From positions 1 through 34,112 of the forward strand of contig JBNGIQ010009516.1 of assembly GCA_049999765.1 (NCBI GenBank): a stretch of DNA of 34,112 nucleotides, given 5' to 3'. Position 1 is the first letter of the stretch, and each line of letters begins with the position of its first letter. Source of the DNA: Phaeoceros laevis. Its lineage: Eukaryota > Anthocerotophyta > Anthocerotopsida > Notothyladales. This document shows, one piece after another, positions 1-9,200 of this stretch. A program made the translations under genes and the position numbers. Under the pieces are notes generated by a model. The model was given only the letters and a program-made list of their open reading frames with translations. It had not been told where the DNA came from and made no database searches.

Positions 1-296
1 TTCTTTTCGTCCGTCTTCTTTTCGTCCGTCTTCTTTTCGTCCTTCTTCTTTTCGTCCTTCTTTTCGTCCTTCTTTTCGTCCTTCTTGTCGTCCTGTTGAG
101 TGGTGGTATCGCCCTCCTGCAGTTCTTCGGCGCTGCTGTTGCCTTCGCCATCAACGCTCCCTACGCCAGAGCCGCTTTCGCCGTCGGTGGTTGCAGCAGC
201 AGTCTGCTCATCCTCAGCTGTGGCCTCGCTCCACATAGCGGCGACCAGACACATCGCCAAGAGCAGCGCCACAACACAACGTTTGTTGGTAGCCAT
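1..296 (-). CDS. Secreted Lys/Asp/Glu-repeat protein, C-terminal part outside window
   Basis: Starts at the ATG at 294-296 (minus) and stays open to the window edge, so the C terminus is missing. Residues 1-28 form a textbook signal peptide: MATNKR, a hydrophobic core (CVVALLLAMCLVAAMW), then a small-residue cleavage region (EATA) before an acidic Thr/Ser/Gly-rich stretch of about 40 residues. From about position 80 down to base 1 the protein is a run of short units of the form DEKK, KDEKK and TDEKK, encoded by a 12-15 bp minisatellite. A TATAAA lies about 140 bp upstream on the same strand. No family is recognised; the charged low-complexity repeat after a signal peptide suggests an apoplastic or wall-associated hydrophilic protein, which is inference. 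The repeat number is likely variable because of the minisatellite. Confidence 0.65.
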   Translation of the reverse strand, partial: MATNKRCVVALLLAMCLVAAMWSEATAEDEQTAAATTDGESGSGVGSVDGEGNSSAEELQEGDTTTQQDDKKDEKKDEKKDEKKKDEKKTDEKKTDEK

Positions 297-436
297 CGAA
301 TCGATCGCGATCGGATAGGAGCTAAGCTCGAGGGGGTGACTTCACTGCAAATGTAAGACCTGCAGGCAGATTTCGAGCTCAAGAATGCAAGAGCGGATCG
401 ATCGATGGATGTTCCTTGACTGGCCATGGCGGGCTC

Positions 437-442
437 TTTATA
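437..442 (-). promoter_or_regulatory. TATA box of the secreted repeat protein gene
   Basis: TATAAA on the minus strand in the context CTATAAAGAG. It is 141 bases from the start codon at 296, which allows a transcription start near 405 and a 5' leader of about 110 bases. The spacing and context are typical of a plant TATA promoter. Confidence 0.5.
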
Positions 443-683
443 GATGTCTCGAAGGTGCCCGAGCCGAAGAGCCGTACGCGAGACCGTCACACCCGCGATC
501 ATGCCCACGCGCGCGCATTTCGAATGCGGCAAGCTTGCCAAATTCGTGATCGATGGTTGCCATGATCGCTTCCTGCTTGGGACGTTGGATGTCACACTTG
601 GCTCCTCAACCCGGCACCTGGTGCGGATGGTGTTGTCTTGGAATGAAGGCAGAGTGGCAGAGTCGGGTGTGAACGGCTTTTCG

Positions 684-718
684 ATATAATTATACTACGG
701 GTGCCGCCTAGGGTTAGG
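684..718 (+). promoter_or_regulatory. Candidate OSB promoter: AT-rich TATA-like element and telo-box-like motif
   Basis: ATATAATTATA at 684-694 is followed by TAGGGTTAGG at 709-718, about 110 bases before the OSB start codon. The second motif contains the AACCCTA core of plant telo-boxes on the minus strand, an element known near the start sites of many housekeeping plant genes. Function is inferred from position only. Confidence 0.3.
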
Positions 719-829
719 TTGAACTGTTGAACTTAGGCCGACGTGTCGCCAGATTGCCGATTATTCAGCCATGGTAGTGGCGAATGTGCGCCATGTATTA
801 TTGGGCACCGGACACTGAACTGATATGAC

Positions 830-2247
830 ATGCTTGTCCGACGTCAGGGATTGAGGATCATGGCGAGAGCTGGTAGCTGTGGCCTGGTGTGTGGGCAACA
901 AGTGGCAGTGTCTCCAGTGTCTCCAGTGTCGAGGACCTTCTCCTCTCAAGCGGTTTGCTCAGGGGACACCCATAGCGTGAGTTTCCGGAGCCGACCTGGT
1001 GTTGAAGACCTACCGTTCAGATTTCGCCTTGAGCTGAGGAAGGCTGTGGTGCCTCCCACCACTGCAGCTCTGAGAAGGCACAGCATTTCGGCCGCAGTGG
1101 ATGTTGAAGTCGGGGGAGCTCCTTCCAAGGAGGGTCGGAGACCGGAAACTGTGACTTGGACCAAGGACTTGGCCAACTCTGTGAGTTTGATCGGGAACAT
1201 CGGCAGGGATGTGGATATCAAGTACCTGGACAACAACAGAGTGTTCGCCAAGACTTCCGTGGCCGTCAACAGAGGAGGAAATAAAACTGACAGCCCTAGT
1301 TGGTATGCATGCCTCGAGGCGCTTGTGGTATGTGCTGTGGTGGTTCCTACGGTGCTGTGGTAATGAGACTTACTTACGGAGCTGATGGGGTGCAGGTTTG
1401 AGCTGGAATTCTGGGACCCCCTCGCCCAGATTGCACATGAAAGCCTGAAGAAGGGTGCCTGGGTTCATATCCAAGGAAAAATCTTTGTGGAGGCATGGGT
1501 GGATGCACAGGAAGCTAAAAGGACTACGACTAAGGTCGGTGCATGCCGTCAGCCTGATGCATGTCGTCAGCCTGATTTTATTTCTCCAGAGCTCCTGGTA
1601 GGCTGAGGTGTACTCCCACTTTTTTCTTGGGCAGATTGTGGTTGGAGAATTCAACTTTGTCCAGTCAGATGGTAGAGCACCGACATCATCGCCTCCTTCT
1701 TCTGGTGGTCAGGAGTCAAAGCAATCAGACTCTCCACCAACAGGTACTGCTGCAGCTCTCTTGTTCTTTGGATTCCAGTGTGGTGCATTTCTTCTGTGAT
1801 CTACAGCCATATGTGTCCCGAGTTGCTCAGCCTTGTCATGCTTACTTGCAGGTAAGCCACCTCTAAGTAAAGAGCGACTGTGGCAGGAGTACTTCTCAGA
1901 TCGTTCGCAGTGGTGGGATAACAGGGGAAAAAAAGTAAGTGTTCAGTTCGTGGGAAGGGAAGGCTGCACCTTGTAAGTCAGTGGACGCGATCGATAGATG
2001 TTGCTAACTTCTTTTGTCTTCTTTGGAGCAGTTGAGTCCCAAGTCTCCAGACTTCAAGCACAAAAGCACAGGCGAAGCCCTCTGGATCGAGGGTTACAAC
2101 ACGCCAGCATGGGTGAAAGAGAAGTTTGCCAAAGACGAATCTGGAGAAGAGGCAGGCGAGGAAACTGGTGACCTTGTGCTCCGTGAAAGTGTGAAGCCAG
2201 GGAAGTCCAAATCAAGTTCGGAATCTGTTGGTTGGGGTGACTTTTGA
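830..2247 (+). CDS. Organellar single-stranded DNA-binding protein (OSB family)
   Basis: Five exons give an open frame of 339 residues: 830-1302, 1396-1534, 1635-1743, 1852-1934 and 2032-2247, all with GT-AG borders and matching phases. The first ~90 residues are Arg/Ser-rich without acidic clusters, as expected for a mitochondrial or plastid transit peptide. An SSB-type OB fold follows (NSVSLIGNIGRDVDIKYLDN, then FELEFWDPLAQIAHESLKKG and WVHIQGKIFVEAW). After a Ser/Pro linker comes one PDF motif, split between exons 4 and 5 (WQEYFSDRSQWWDNRGKK, then SPDFKHKSTGEALWI and PAWV). OSB proteins bind ssDNA in organelles and restrain mitochondrial recombination in Arabidopsis. An in-frame ATG at 860 is an alternative start. 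The C-terminal tail is acidic and ends in WGDF. No disruption is seen. Confidence 0.88.
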
Positions 2248-2934
2248 GTGAATGCACATCTCTGCTTACGCAGCATACGGGGTTCGCATCCAAGGATGGT
2301 AGCAGGTGTGGTTCTTCATTGTAGTTCGGTGATTTTTTTGGGTGGTGTGTTCGCAATGCAGTTGGAACACTAATTTTGGGCCCCATTTGACAGCAACGGA
2401 GCCACATGCACGGCTGCACTCATCTGTCATCAAAGAACGGAGATGGTGGCAGGCAGGAATGTGATGCACTTGGTTTGGCTGTCTCCAGTATGTCATTGAT
2501 GTATGTTGTACAGGATACGGTTAGGTGAATGCAAACAGCTGTTTGAGGACCGTGATGTCCTAGCCTGAAGACCGATTCCCATTGGCATCATCTACGCTGT
2601 TGACACCACCACGTCCATCATCTTTTTGAATGCCATCCCCCGTGTACTCCCAGTAATTCTAAAGCTCTGGGCGGCAACTTAGAGCACTTTGTTGCTAATG
2701 TCCCACAACGACAATTCAGGTGGGGGACACATGGTAAGGGTCATCCAGACCACAGTCCACGTCGTAGAGAAGGTGGAGTAATGGAGGGTCATCATAAACC
2801 AGAACCAGCCGGACCTCTAAACCTGCATTTCCTTCGCCACCGACATCTGAGCCCTCCACTCTCATTTGTCGCCAAGCTCGTCGGACATCATTCCAAAGAG
2901 TGCCGAACTGCGGGAAATAAGGCTGTCATATGAC
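2248..2934. other. Intergenic region between convergent OSB and PDF-PPR genes
   Basis: About 690 bases that must hold the 3' ends of both convergent genes. I see no conserved open frame, RNA gene or repeat in it. Confidence 0.5.
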
Positions 2935-5844
2935 TCATAATTGTCCTTTCACCGCATATTCAAAAGCCTGCAGCCCAATTTCAACGTTACTCCACTTCTG
3001 GCAAGCGCTTAACAGAGTGTGCCACACAGCATCAGTAGGTTGGACGGGCATGGTCTTAGCCATATTTAGAGCCTCGTCAAGATGACCTGCACGGCCCAGA
3101 AGATCCGTCATGCATGAGAAGTGCTCAACGGTTGGAGTGATGCCATAATTTGTCTTCATCACCTCAAAGTACTTCCGACCTTTCTCCACTAAACCAACAT
3201 GACTGCACACTGTCAACACACTAAGAAACGTGATGCCATTTGGCTGTCTGCCCTCCAGTCTCATCTTGTCAAGCAAGTCGAACACAACCTCACTATCTCC
3301 TTGGCGGGTATATCCACCAATCAGTGCATTCCATGCCTCGCTTGATCTTTCAGGCAATGAGTCAAACACTTGCTGTGAATCCAACATGCATCCGCACTTC
3401 GCATACATGTTTACCAATGCAGATCCCACAACCACATCAGATTGCATTGCTCGTTCCTCAATCTCTGCATGTAGCTGCTTTCCCAAAGGTAGACCTCCTA
3501 CAATTGCACATGCCTGTAGGAGGCACACGACTGTAACAGGATCTAAAGGAGGGAGGCCCTCCTGTTGCATACTACTGTAAAGGCCAAGAGCTTCCTCACC
3601 CATCCCGTGCTGCGCATAACCTGCAACCATCGCAGTCCATGTGATAGCATTCCTATGTGGAAGTCTGTCAAAGATGCTGCGAGCATCCTCTACGCAACTG
3701 CATTTTACATACATGGTAACTAAGCTGCCGCCTAGAACCACGTCATTTTGCAGTCCTCGTTCTTCAATCTGTGCATGGAGCAGCTTTCCCTCTTGTAGAG
3801 CTGCTACACCGACAATAGCACATGCCTGTAGGAGGCATACGAATGTCACAGAATCGGGAGAACAGAGGCCATCCTGTTGCATATGTTTGTAGAGACTAAG
3901 GGCTTCCTGACCCATCTCCTGCTGGGCATACCCTGCAAGCATCGCATTCCATGTCACCATATTTCTGTCTGGAAGCATGTCAAAGACACTGCGAGCATCC
4001 TCTAAGCTTCCGCATTTTGCATACATGTTAACCAAGCTGCCCCCCAGAACAACATCGTCTTCCAGCCCTTGTTCTTCAATCTGTGCATGGAGCTTCTTCC
4101 CCTCATGCAGAGCTCCCACACCTACAATTGCACATGCCTGCAGGAGGCATATAAAAGTAACAGAATCTGGAGGAGAGAAGCCTTCCTGTTTCATACCATT
4201 GTAAAGGCCAAGAGCTTCCTGACCGTTCCCCTGCTGGGCATAACCGGCAATCATAGTGGTCCATGTGACAACATTCCTGTGTGCAAGTCTTTCAAACACG
4301 CTGCGAGCATCCTCTAGACTACCACACTTCGCATACATGTTAACTAAACTGCCGCCTAGAACTAGATCATCCTGAAGTCCTCTATTTGCAATCTGTGAAT
4401 GGAGCTGCTTTCCCTGGTGCAAAGCTCCCACACCTACGCTAGCACATGCCTGCAGGAGGGATACAAATGTAGCAGAACTTGGAGAGAGGCCTTCTTGTTG
4501 CATAACCTTGTACAGATCCAAGGCTGCCTGACCTATCCCCTGCTGGGCGTAACCTGCAATCATCGCGTTCCATGTTACAACATTCCTATCTGGAAGCCTG
4601 TCAAATATGCTGCGAGCATCCTCTAAAGTACCACACTTTGCATACATGTTAACCAAGCTGCCCCCTAGAACCACATCATTTTGCTGTCCTCGTTCCTCAA
4701 TCTGTGCATGGAGCTGCTTTCCCTGACACAGAGCCTCTGAACCTAAACTTGCACATGCCTGAAGGAGGCATATAAATGTAACAGAATCTGGACGGGAGAT
4801 GCCTTCCTGTTGCATATTGTTGTAAAGAATAAGGGCTTCCTGACTCATCCCCTGCTGGGCATAACCTGCAAGCATCGTATTCCATGTCACCATATTTCTG
4901 TCGGGTAGTCTGTCAAACACGCTGCGAGCATCCCCTAAGCTACCGCACTTTGCATACATATCAAGTAGGCCATTTTGAACAAAAATGTCTGGCTTCCCTG
5001 GACTCGCAAGAATATGAGCATGGACCTCTTTTCCAGCAACTAAGTCACCTGCAATGACACAAGCTTTAAGAACGGCTGAGTAGATTCGGTTGTCGGGCTT
5101 AACGGTGGAGACACGCATCTGTCTGTACAGTCGTATAGCCTCGGCAGGCTCTCCATGTCGAGCATAGGCGAAGATGATTGTCGCCCAGTTATAGGCGTTC
5201 GGGGTAGAGACCGTAGAAAAGACTCGCATTGCTTCCTCCAACCTCCCATCCGAAGCATACAGACCGACAAGGTGGGTGGCCAGGAATGCGTCTCCTTCGT
5301 ACCCACTTTCGACACTGAGAGCATGAATTTGTCTGCCCAAAACCAGGTCCTTGCGTGCGATGCACCACTTGAGAACACGATAGAAGAGATTGTTGGGCAC
5401 ATGGCATCCGCGTTGCACTAAGATGTTCATGGCCTCCACAGCGTCAATAATCCTTCCATCCTCACATAGCTTCCTGCACGTTTCAACTTCCAAATGGTCC
5501 TCATCCACTGCACAAGCCTCTGTCCCTTGAACTGAGGTAGATTCAGACTCAGGAGGCCTGTTTATCCCAGCGTCCCACGTGGCTAGCTGCAAGTCCACCC
5601 AGGCAGACTTGTGCCCATTTCCTAGCCACAGGGCGAGCCTGGACTGCGTGTGCTTAAAATCAGGATGCTGGGAAATCGCCTTGCTCCGTTTGTTGTCCCA
5701 CCACTGTGTCGGATTTGAAAAAAACTCTTGTCGCAAAAAAGCTTCCACCTCTTCTTGAGCCATTCCTACCTCTCCAGGGGATGGTTTGCTTTTCCCACAC
5801 CACAACTTCTCTGCTATGTGGCTCCAGGAACAGACAGCCATCAC
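2935..5844 (-). CDS. PLS-type PPR protein with N-terminal PDF motif
   Basis: A single intronless frame of 969 residues. Residues ~33-83 are a PDF motif like that of OSB proteins (FFSNPTQWWDNKRSKAISQH, PDFKH, LWLGNG, AWVDL). From about residue 120 onward it is a P-L-S pentatricopeptide array, with signatures such as NMYAKCGSLEDARSVFDRLP and WNAMIAGYAQQG. Five consecutive cycles of about 103-104 residues are nearly identical. PPR arrays bind organellar RNA in a sequence-specific way, usually for C-to-U editing, splicing or stability. The array ends in S/L-type motifs and the beginning of an E1 motif (LLSACQKWSNVEIGLQAFEY) and then stops, so there is no E2 or DYW deaminase; an editing role would need a partner in trans. 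The N terminus is not an obvious transit peptide; Met28 is an alternative start just before the PDF motif. Confidence 0.85.
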   Translation of the reverse strand: MMAVCSWSHIAEKLWCGKSKPSPGEVGMAQEEVEAFLRQEFFSNPTQWWDNKRSKAISQHPDFKHTQSRLALWLGNGHKSAWVDLQLATWDAGINRPPESESTSVQGTEACAVDEDHLEVETCRKLCEDGRIIDAVEAMNILVQRGCHVPNNLFYRVLKWCIARKDLVLGRQIHALSVESGYEGDAFLATHLVGLYASDGRLEEAMRVFSTVSTPNAYNWATIIFAYARHGEPAEAIRLYRQMRVSTVKPDNRIYSAVLKACVIAGDLVAGKEVHAHILASPGKPDIFVQNGLLDMYAKCGSLGDARSVFDRLPDRNMVTWNTMLAGYAQQGMSQEALILYNNMQQEGISRPDSVTFICLLQACASLGSEALCQGKQLHAQIEERGQQNDVVLGGSLVNMYAKCGTLEDARSIFDRLPDRNVVTWNAMIAGYAQQGIGQAALDLYKVMQQEGLSPSSATFVSLLQACASVGVGALHQGKQLHSQIANRGLQDDLVLGGSLVNMYAKCGSLEDARSVFERLAHRNVVTWTTMIAGYAQQGNGQEALGLYNGMKQEGFSPPDSVTFICLLQACAIVGVGALHEGKKLHAQIEEQGLEDDVVLGGSLVNMYAKCGSLEDARSVFDMLPDRNMVTWNAMLAGYAQQEMGQEALSLYKHMQQDGLCSPDSVTFVCLLQACAIVGVAALQEGKLLHAQIEERGLQNDVVLGGSLVTMYVKCSCVEDARSIFDRLPHRNAITWTAMVAGYAQHGMGEEALGLYSSMQQEGLPPLDPVTVVCLLQACAIVGGLPLGKQLHAEIEERAMQSDVVVGSALVNMYAKCGCMLDSQQVFDSLPERSSEAWNALIGGYTRQGDSEVVFDLLDKMRLEGRQPNGITFLSVLTVCSHVGLVEKGRKYFEVMKTNYGITPTVEHFSCMTDLLGRAGHLDEALNMAKTMPVQPTDAVWHTLLSACQKWSNVEIGLQAFEYAVKGQL
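3395..4970 (-). repeat. Tandem ~310-bp coding repeats inside the PDF-PPR gene
   Basis: Five successive PPR cycles of about 103-104 codons are very similar at the DNA level; for example the sequence reading gcatacatgtta on the plus strand recurs near 4018, 4330 and 4640 with a period near 312 bases. This points to recent unit duplication or gene conversion within the array. Boundaries are approximate. Confidence 0.6.
5596..5748 (-). other. PDF motif fused to the PPR protein
   Basis: Encodes approximately residues 33-83 of the PPR protein. It keeps the diagnostic order of the OSB PDF motif: aromatic pair, QWWDN, basic residues, PDFKH, LWL and AWV. In the neighbouring OSB gene the same motif is interrupted by an intron after the WWDN-plus-basic block; here it is uninterrupted. 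Confidence 0.7.
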
Positions 5845-6244
5845 TTACCAGGATGTTTACGACTCATTCAGTCCAATTGTCTCAGTGTTTATCATAGAGT
5901 GAAGCTCGAAATTCCAAGCGTTTCCGCGAAGAGTCGCCTACCCTGAGTATCTGTAGCATGTCCCATCTGAAGTTCTGAACGCAGACTAGTCTGTCACTGT
6001 ACAACCAGAATGCAGACTAAAGAAGTCTGGAACCTCACTGTCACGGTAAAACCTGTGACCTGTGAGTAGTAGTAGTAGGATGATTACGGTGTTTAGACAA
6101 CTCCACATGGGAATTGAACACCCCGTCAGGTTTTTCGACCCAAGTTTTTCGACCGGCGACCAGGAGCCCCCGTCCAGGGATTGCAAGCAATAACCGGGAG
6201 CCCCCGTCCAGGAAGCCAGAATTGAGCCGATTGACGTGTGCTAT
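5845..6244. other. Short intergenic region upstream of the PDF-PPR gene, with small direct repeats
   Basis: It separates the PPR start from the channel stop; both genes are on the minus strand. It contains a (TAG)4 run near 6064, two copies of GTTTTTCGACC (about 6130 and 6144) and two copies of a 16-base GC-rich word (6163-6178 and 6197-6212). No coding potential is apparent. Confidence 0.4.
6163..6212 (+). repeat. Two copies of a 16-bp direct repeat
   Basis: GGAGCCCCCGTCCAGG occurs at 6163-6178 and again at 6197-6212, 34 bases apart. Just upstream, GTTTTTCGACC is also duplicated. This is a local slippage or duplication scar; no function is evident. Confidence 0.6.
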
Positions 6245-6249
6245 TTATA
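6241..6249 (-). promoter_or_regulatory. TATA-like element overlapping the channel stop codon
   Basis: The minus strand reads TATAAATAG. It lies about 400 bases upstream of the PPR start codon in the same orientation and overlaps the TAA stop (6245-6247) of the channel gene. It is a candidate core promoter for the PPR gene; there is no evidence beyond sequence and position. Confidence 0.25.
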
Positions 6250-9200
6250 TTAAAACAAAGACTAAATCATTCTCGTGAACAACTGTATGCTTAGGAGGAT
6301 TGGTATAAACATACGCAGTCGGGGAACCGAGTGTGCCAGAGGCACGGTATAGTCCAAGAGCTAACATGCCGTGGTCAAGCAGAACCCCCACAAATAGATC
6401 CGCGTAAGCCCCATTGACGTACTGTGCTGGAACAGAAATCTGCTCCAATATCCTCCGCCGTGCTGAGCTGATACCATCTCCGTCTTCGACAAATCCGCCC
6501 TCCACAAGTTGCTCAACAATGGAGACTGTGTTTCTGTTGTAGAATGATGACCTCCTGGAAATGCGGGTTAAACATGAATTACTTACACTTGAAAAAAACG
6601 GTAGTTCTTTGAACGAAAATGGAGTACTTACATCAAAAACCCTAGCATGCTCGAAGAGACAGCTTTCCCTTCCATGTAAGGAGGAGAGAAGTGGACCAGT
6701 GCATCCCTGTTGCGTCGATAGTCCTTGTCAGGCACCATTTTTCTGGGAATCTGATACTGAGGTCTGATGTAGTAGAATCCCAAGGTATGTTGCATCTCAA
6801 CAGTCAAATCCGGAGACTTCTCTCCTAGTAGCCGTTCTATGTTGGCAGTGATGATGATGTTGTCTACATCACTTGTGTAAGCAGCAGGAACTTTTCTGTT
6901 AAGCTTGGCATCGTCACCAGTTTTAGCACCAGTCAGGTCCATGGCCAAGCCCTGGTCAGCAAGTACAACAATCTTTTCTGCAAGCGGTAACTTCTAGTCA
7001 GAGTCAGGTTTGGGACATCCCGGCATGCTTGCAATCGATCAAGAGGGCAATGAAGGGTACCTGCATGTAGGACACCTCCCCTCATCAGGTCGAGTTCATA
7101 GATGGGCGAACCTTGAAGGACGAACACATCATCAAAAATGCCCACTGATCCCCACTGGTAAGAATTGGGGAGGTCTGGAGTGAGAATCACTACAGGAGGG
7201 TTGGGAACCCTGGTTGGCGTATCTCGCTGAGGAAGTAGTAGAAGTTGGAAGGCCAACCTCCTTGACTGCAGATTAGGATGTGAGGTTGTTTGAGGTCAGC
7301 TACTGAAATGATCCTGTGTTGCAGGTTTTCCAAAATCTTGTGCTCTTGTCGTTCAAGCACTGCAGGATGTGGGCGGCCATAATTTGCAGGAGGTGGCCAT
7401 ACCAGCAGTTCTTCAGTTGCCTTTGCAAGAGACAATCCCACTGGAAACTGACCATCCATGTCATTCATGTCCCCACTGCTAAATGCTTTGCCCCATCTGT
7501 CAGCATCATGTAAGCCTGACCTGTCAAGAGTCTTGGTTTCTGACGACGACTCCTGGTCATCAATTGACTTCTGATGAAGAGCTCTGTAAATGGTTGATTG
7601 CAACCTCGACGTCAGCTGCTGGTGGCCGTTTGCACTCCTTGCTACAAGTCTCTCACTGGCTTGCTTTTTAGATGCATTCTGACTCATCCAGACCTCTCTT
7701 GTCAGCCCAGCAATAGAGCCCCGAGACTTCCAACCATTTCTAACTGTCTCTAGAATTTTTCTGCCTTCAGCGTAAGCCAAGGCTTTGTCCCTAGACTTTC
7801 TGTCACGTAAAGCCTGTTTGAACCATCCTGATGGCAGCTCTCTATCATCAAACTTGGATATTATGCACGCTGTATGGAGATCCCATGAAATTACAAGCCC
7901 TACGTCATCTGGATGGATGACATGCCCCTTTGGATGTAGCAACACCCTGCGCACCTGCGCTCCGGTCTCGGCGCTGATAGCAGGGACATCAAGAGCAAAA
8001 AGGATCACGTTGAAAGCTGTGACTATGAATTCAGCCACCTGCATCACACGGAAAGAAAAAATGGATTACATTTGAAGGTTCGCATAACTAGATTGTTTAC
8101 ACAATACCCCAGCACTTTATCTTTCTTTATGTTCTGGTTCATAGAGGATATTGGACTATGCTCAAAATATACCTCTTCAAACAGTAGGTTATGAAACGTA
8201 GGTGGTAAAATCATAGGGTACACTTCATTGTCAAAACCATGGAAATATTCTGAAAGGAAGTGGGCCGTTGAAAGTTTTGTAAGCTTGAGCTCAGAGGTAA
8301 AGACATTTGTGATGAATGTGTATAGGCCCTTGATGAAGCAGCTGTACAAATAGTCAAGCTGCAGTTAATCATGCCTGCAACCAAGTTACTAGAGACGAAC
8401 AAGACGTCAGCATTGGAGAGACAGGGAGACGGAAGGGACAAATTTGCCAATTGCACCTGTGAGCCATCATCTTGTAGTGAATTTTGGCTGGGCAAATGAC
8501 CTCAATCCCGCTACATTGACTATCATCCCATACTGCGCTGGTTTGAGTTTCTGGATTGAGCACTTCCACAATGATTTGCACGTCCCCTCGACAGAACCTA
8601 TGCACTGCAAGTGCTCTAACGATCTGTGCTGCGTCCTCAACTTGTATGTCCTGCATTCATCCTACGGCTATGAGAACCTGTGAGTGAGCACCTGCTGACC
8701 ACGTATTGCTTTCTTTTCTTACATCTGGCTCTTGGTCCGCAAGCAGAATGATGGCTGATGCTTTTCTTGCACAGACACGATCCATGTCTGACTGGTTCAC
8801 AGGAGAACCCTCAATAAACTCCACTTGACCATGGTACAAAGATACTATCTGCTTTAGTTCAAACCTGTTATCAAGTCAATAGTCCATGTCAATGAAGCGA
8901 GGCAACTATTGGAAGAAAAGTGTCAGTTCGACAAGCATACAAAAACTCTTCTTATGATGTCCAGGCTTGGGACAACTTACGAGGGACTGAATGGAGCTAA
9001 AATGACAACACGGAGAGGGTAAGCTTCCAGATCTGCAAGGCAACTTAAAGACGGCTTTATTTGCTCTGACAAAGTAGTTCTCTCCTCTCAGTGAATCCAA
9101 GCAAATTCAGGCCCTTCCAAAATTGATGTTGCAATATTCTAATAATTGAGGATCAAAAGTACCTTCTCCACGCGAAGCATTATATACTTCCGCTAGAAAC

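Noticed and set aside
3230-4626. Several plus-strand open frames with similar repeated sequences
   Set aside because: They are the antisense of the tandem PPR cycles; the repetition simply mirrors the PPR repeats.
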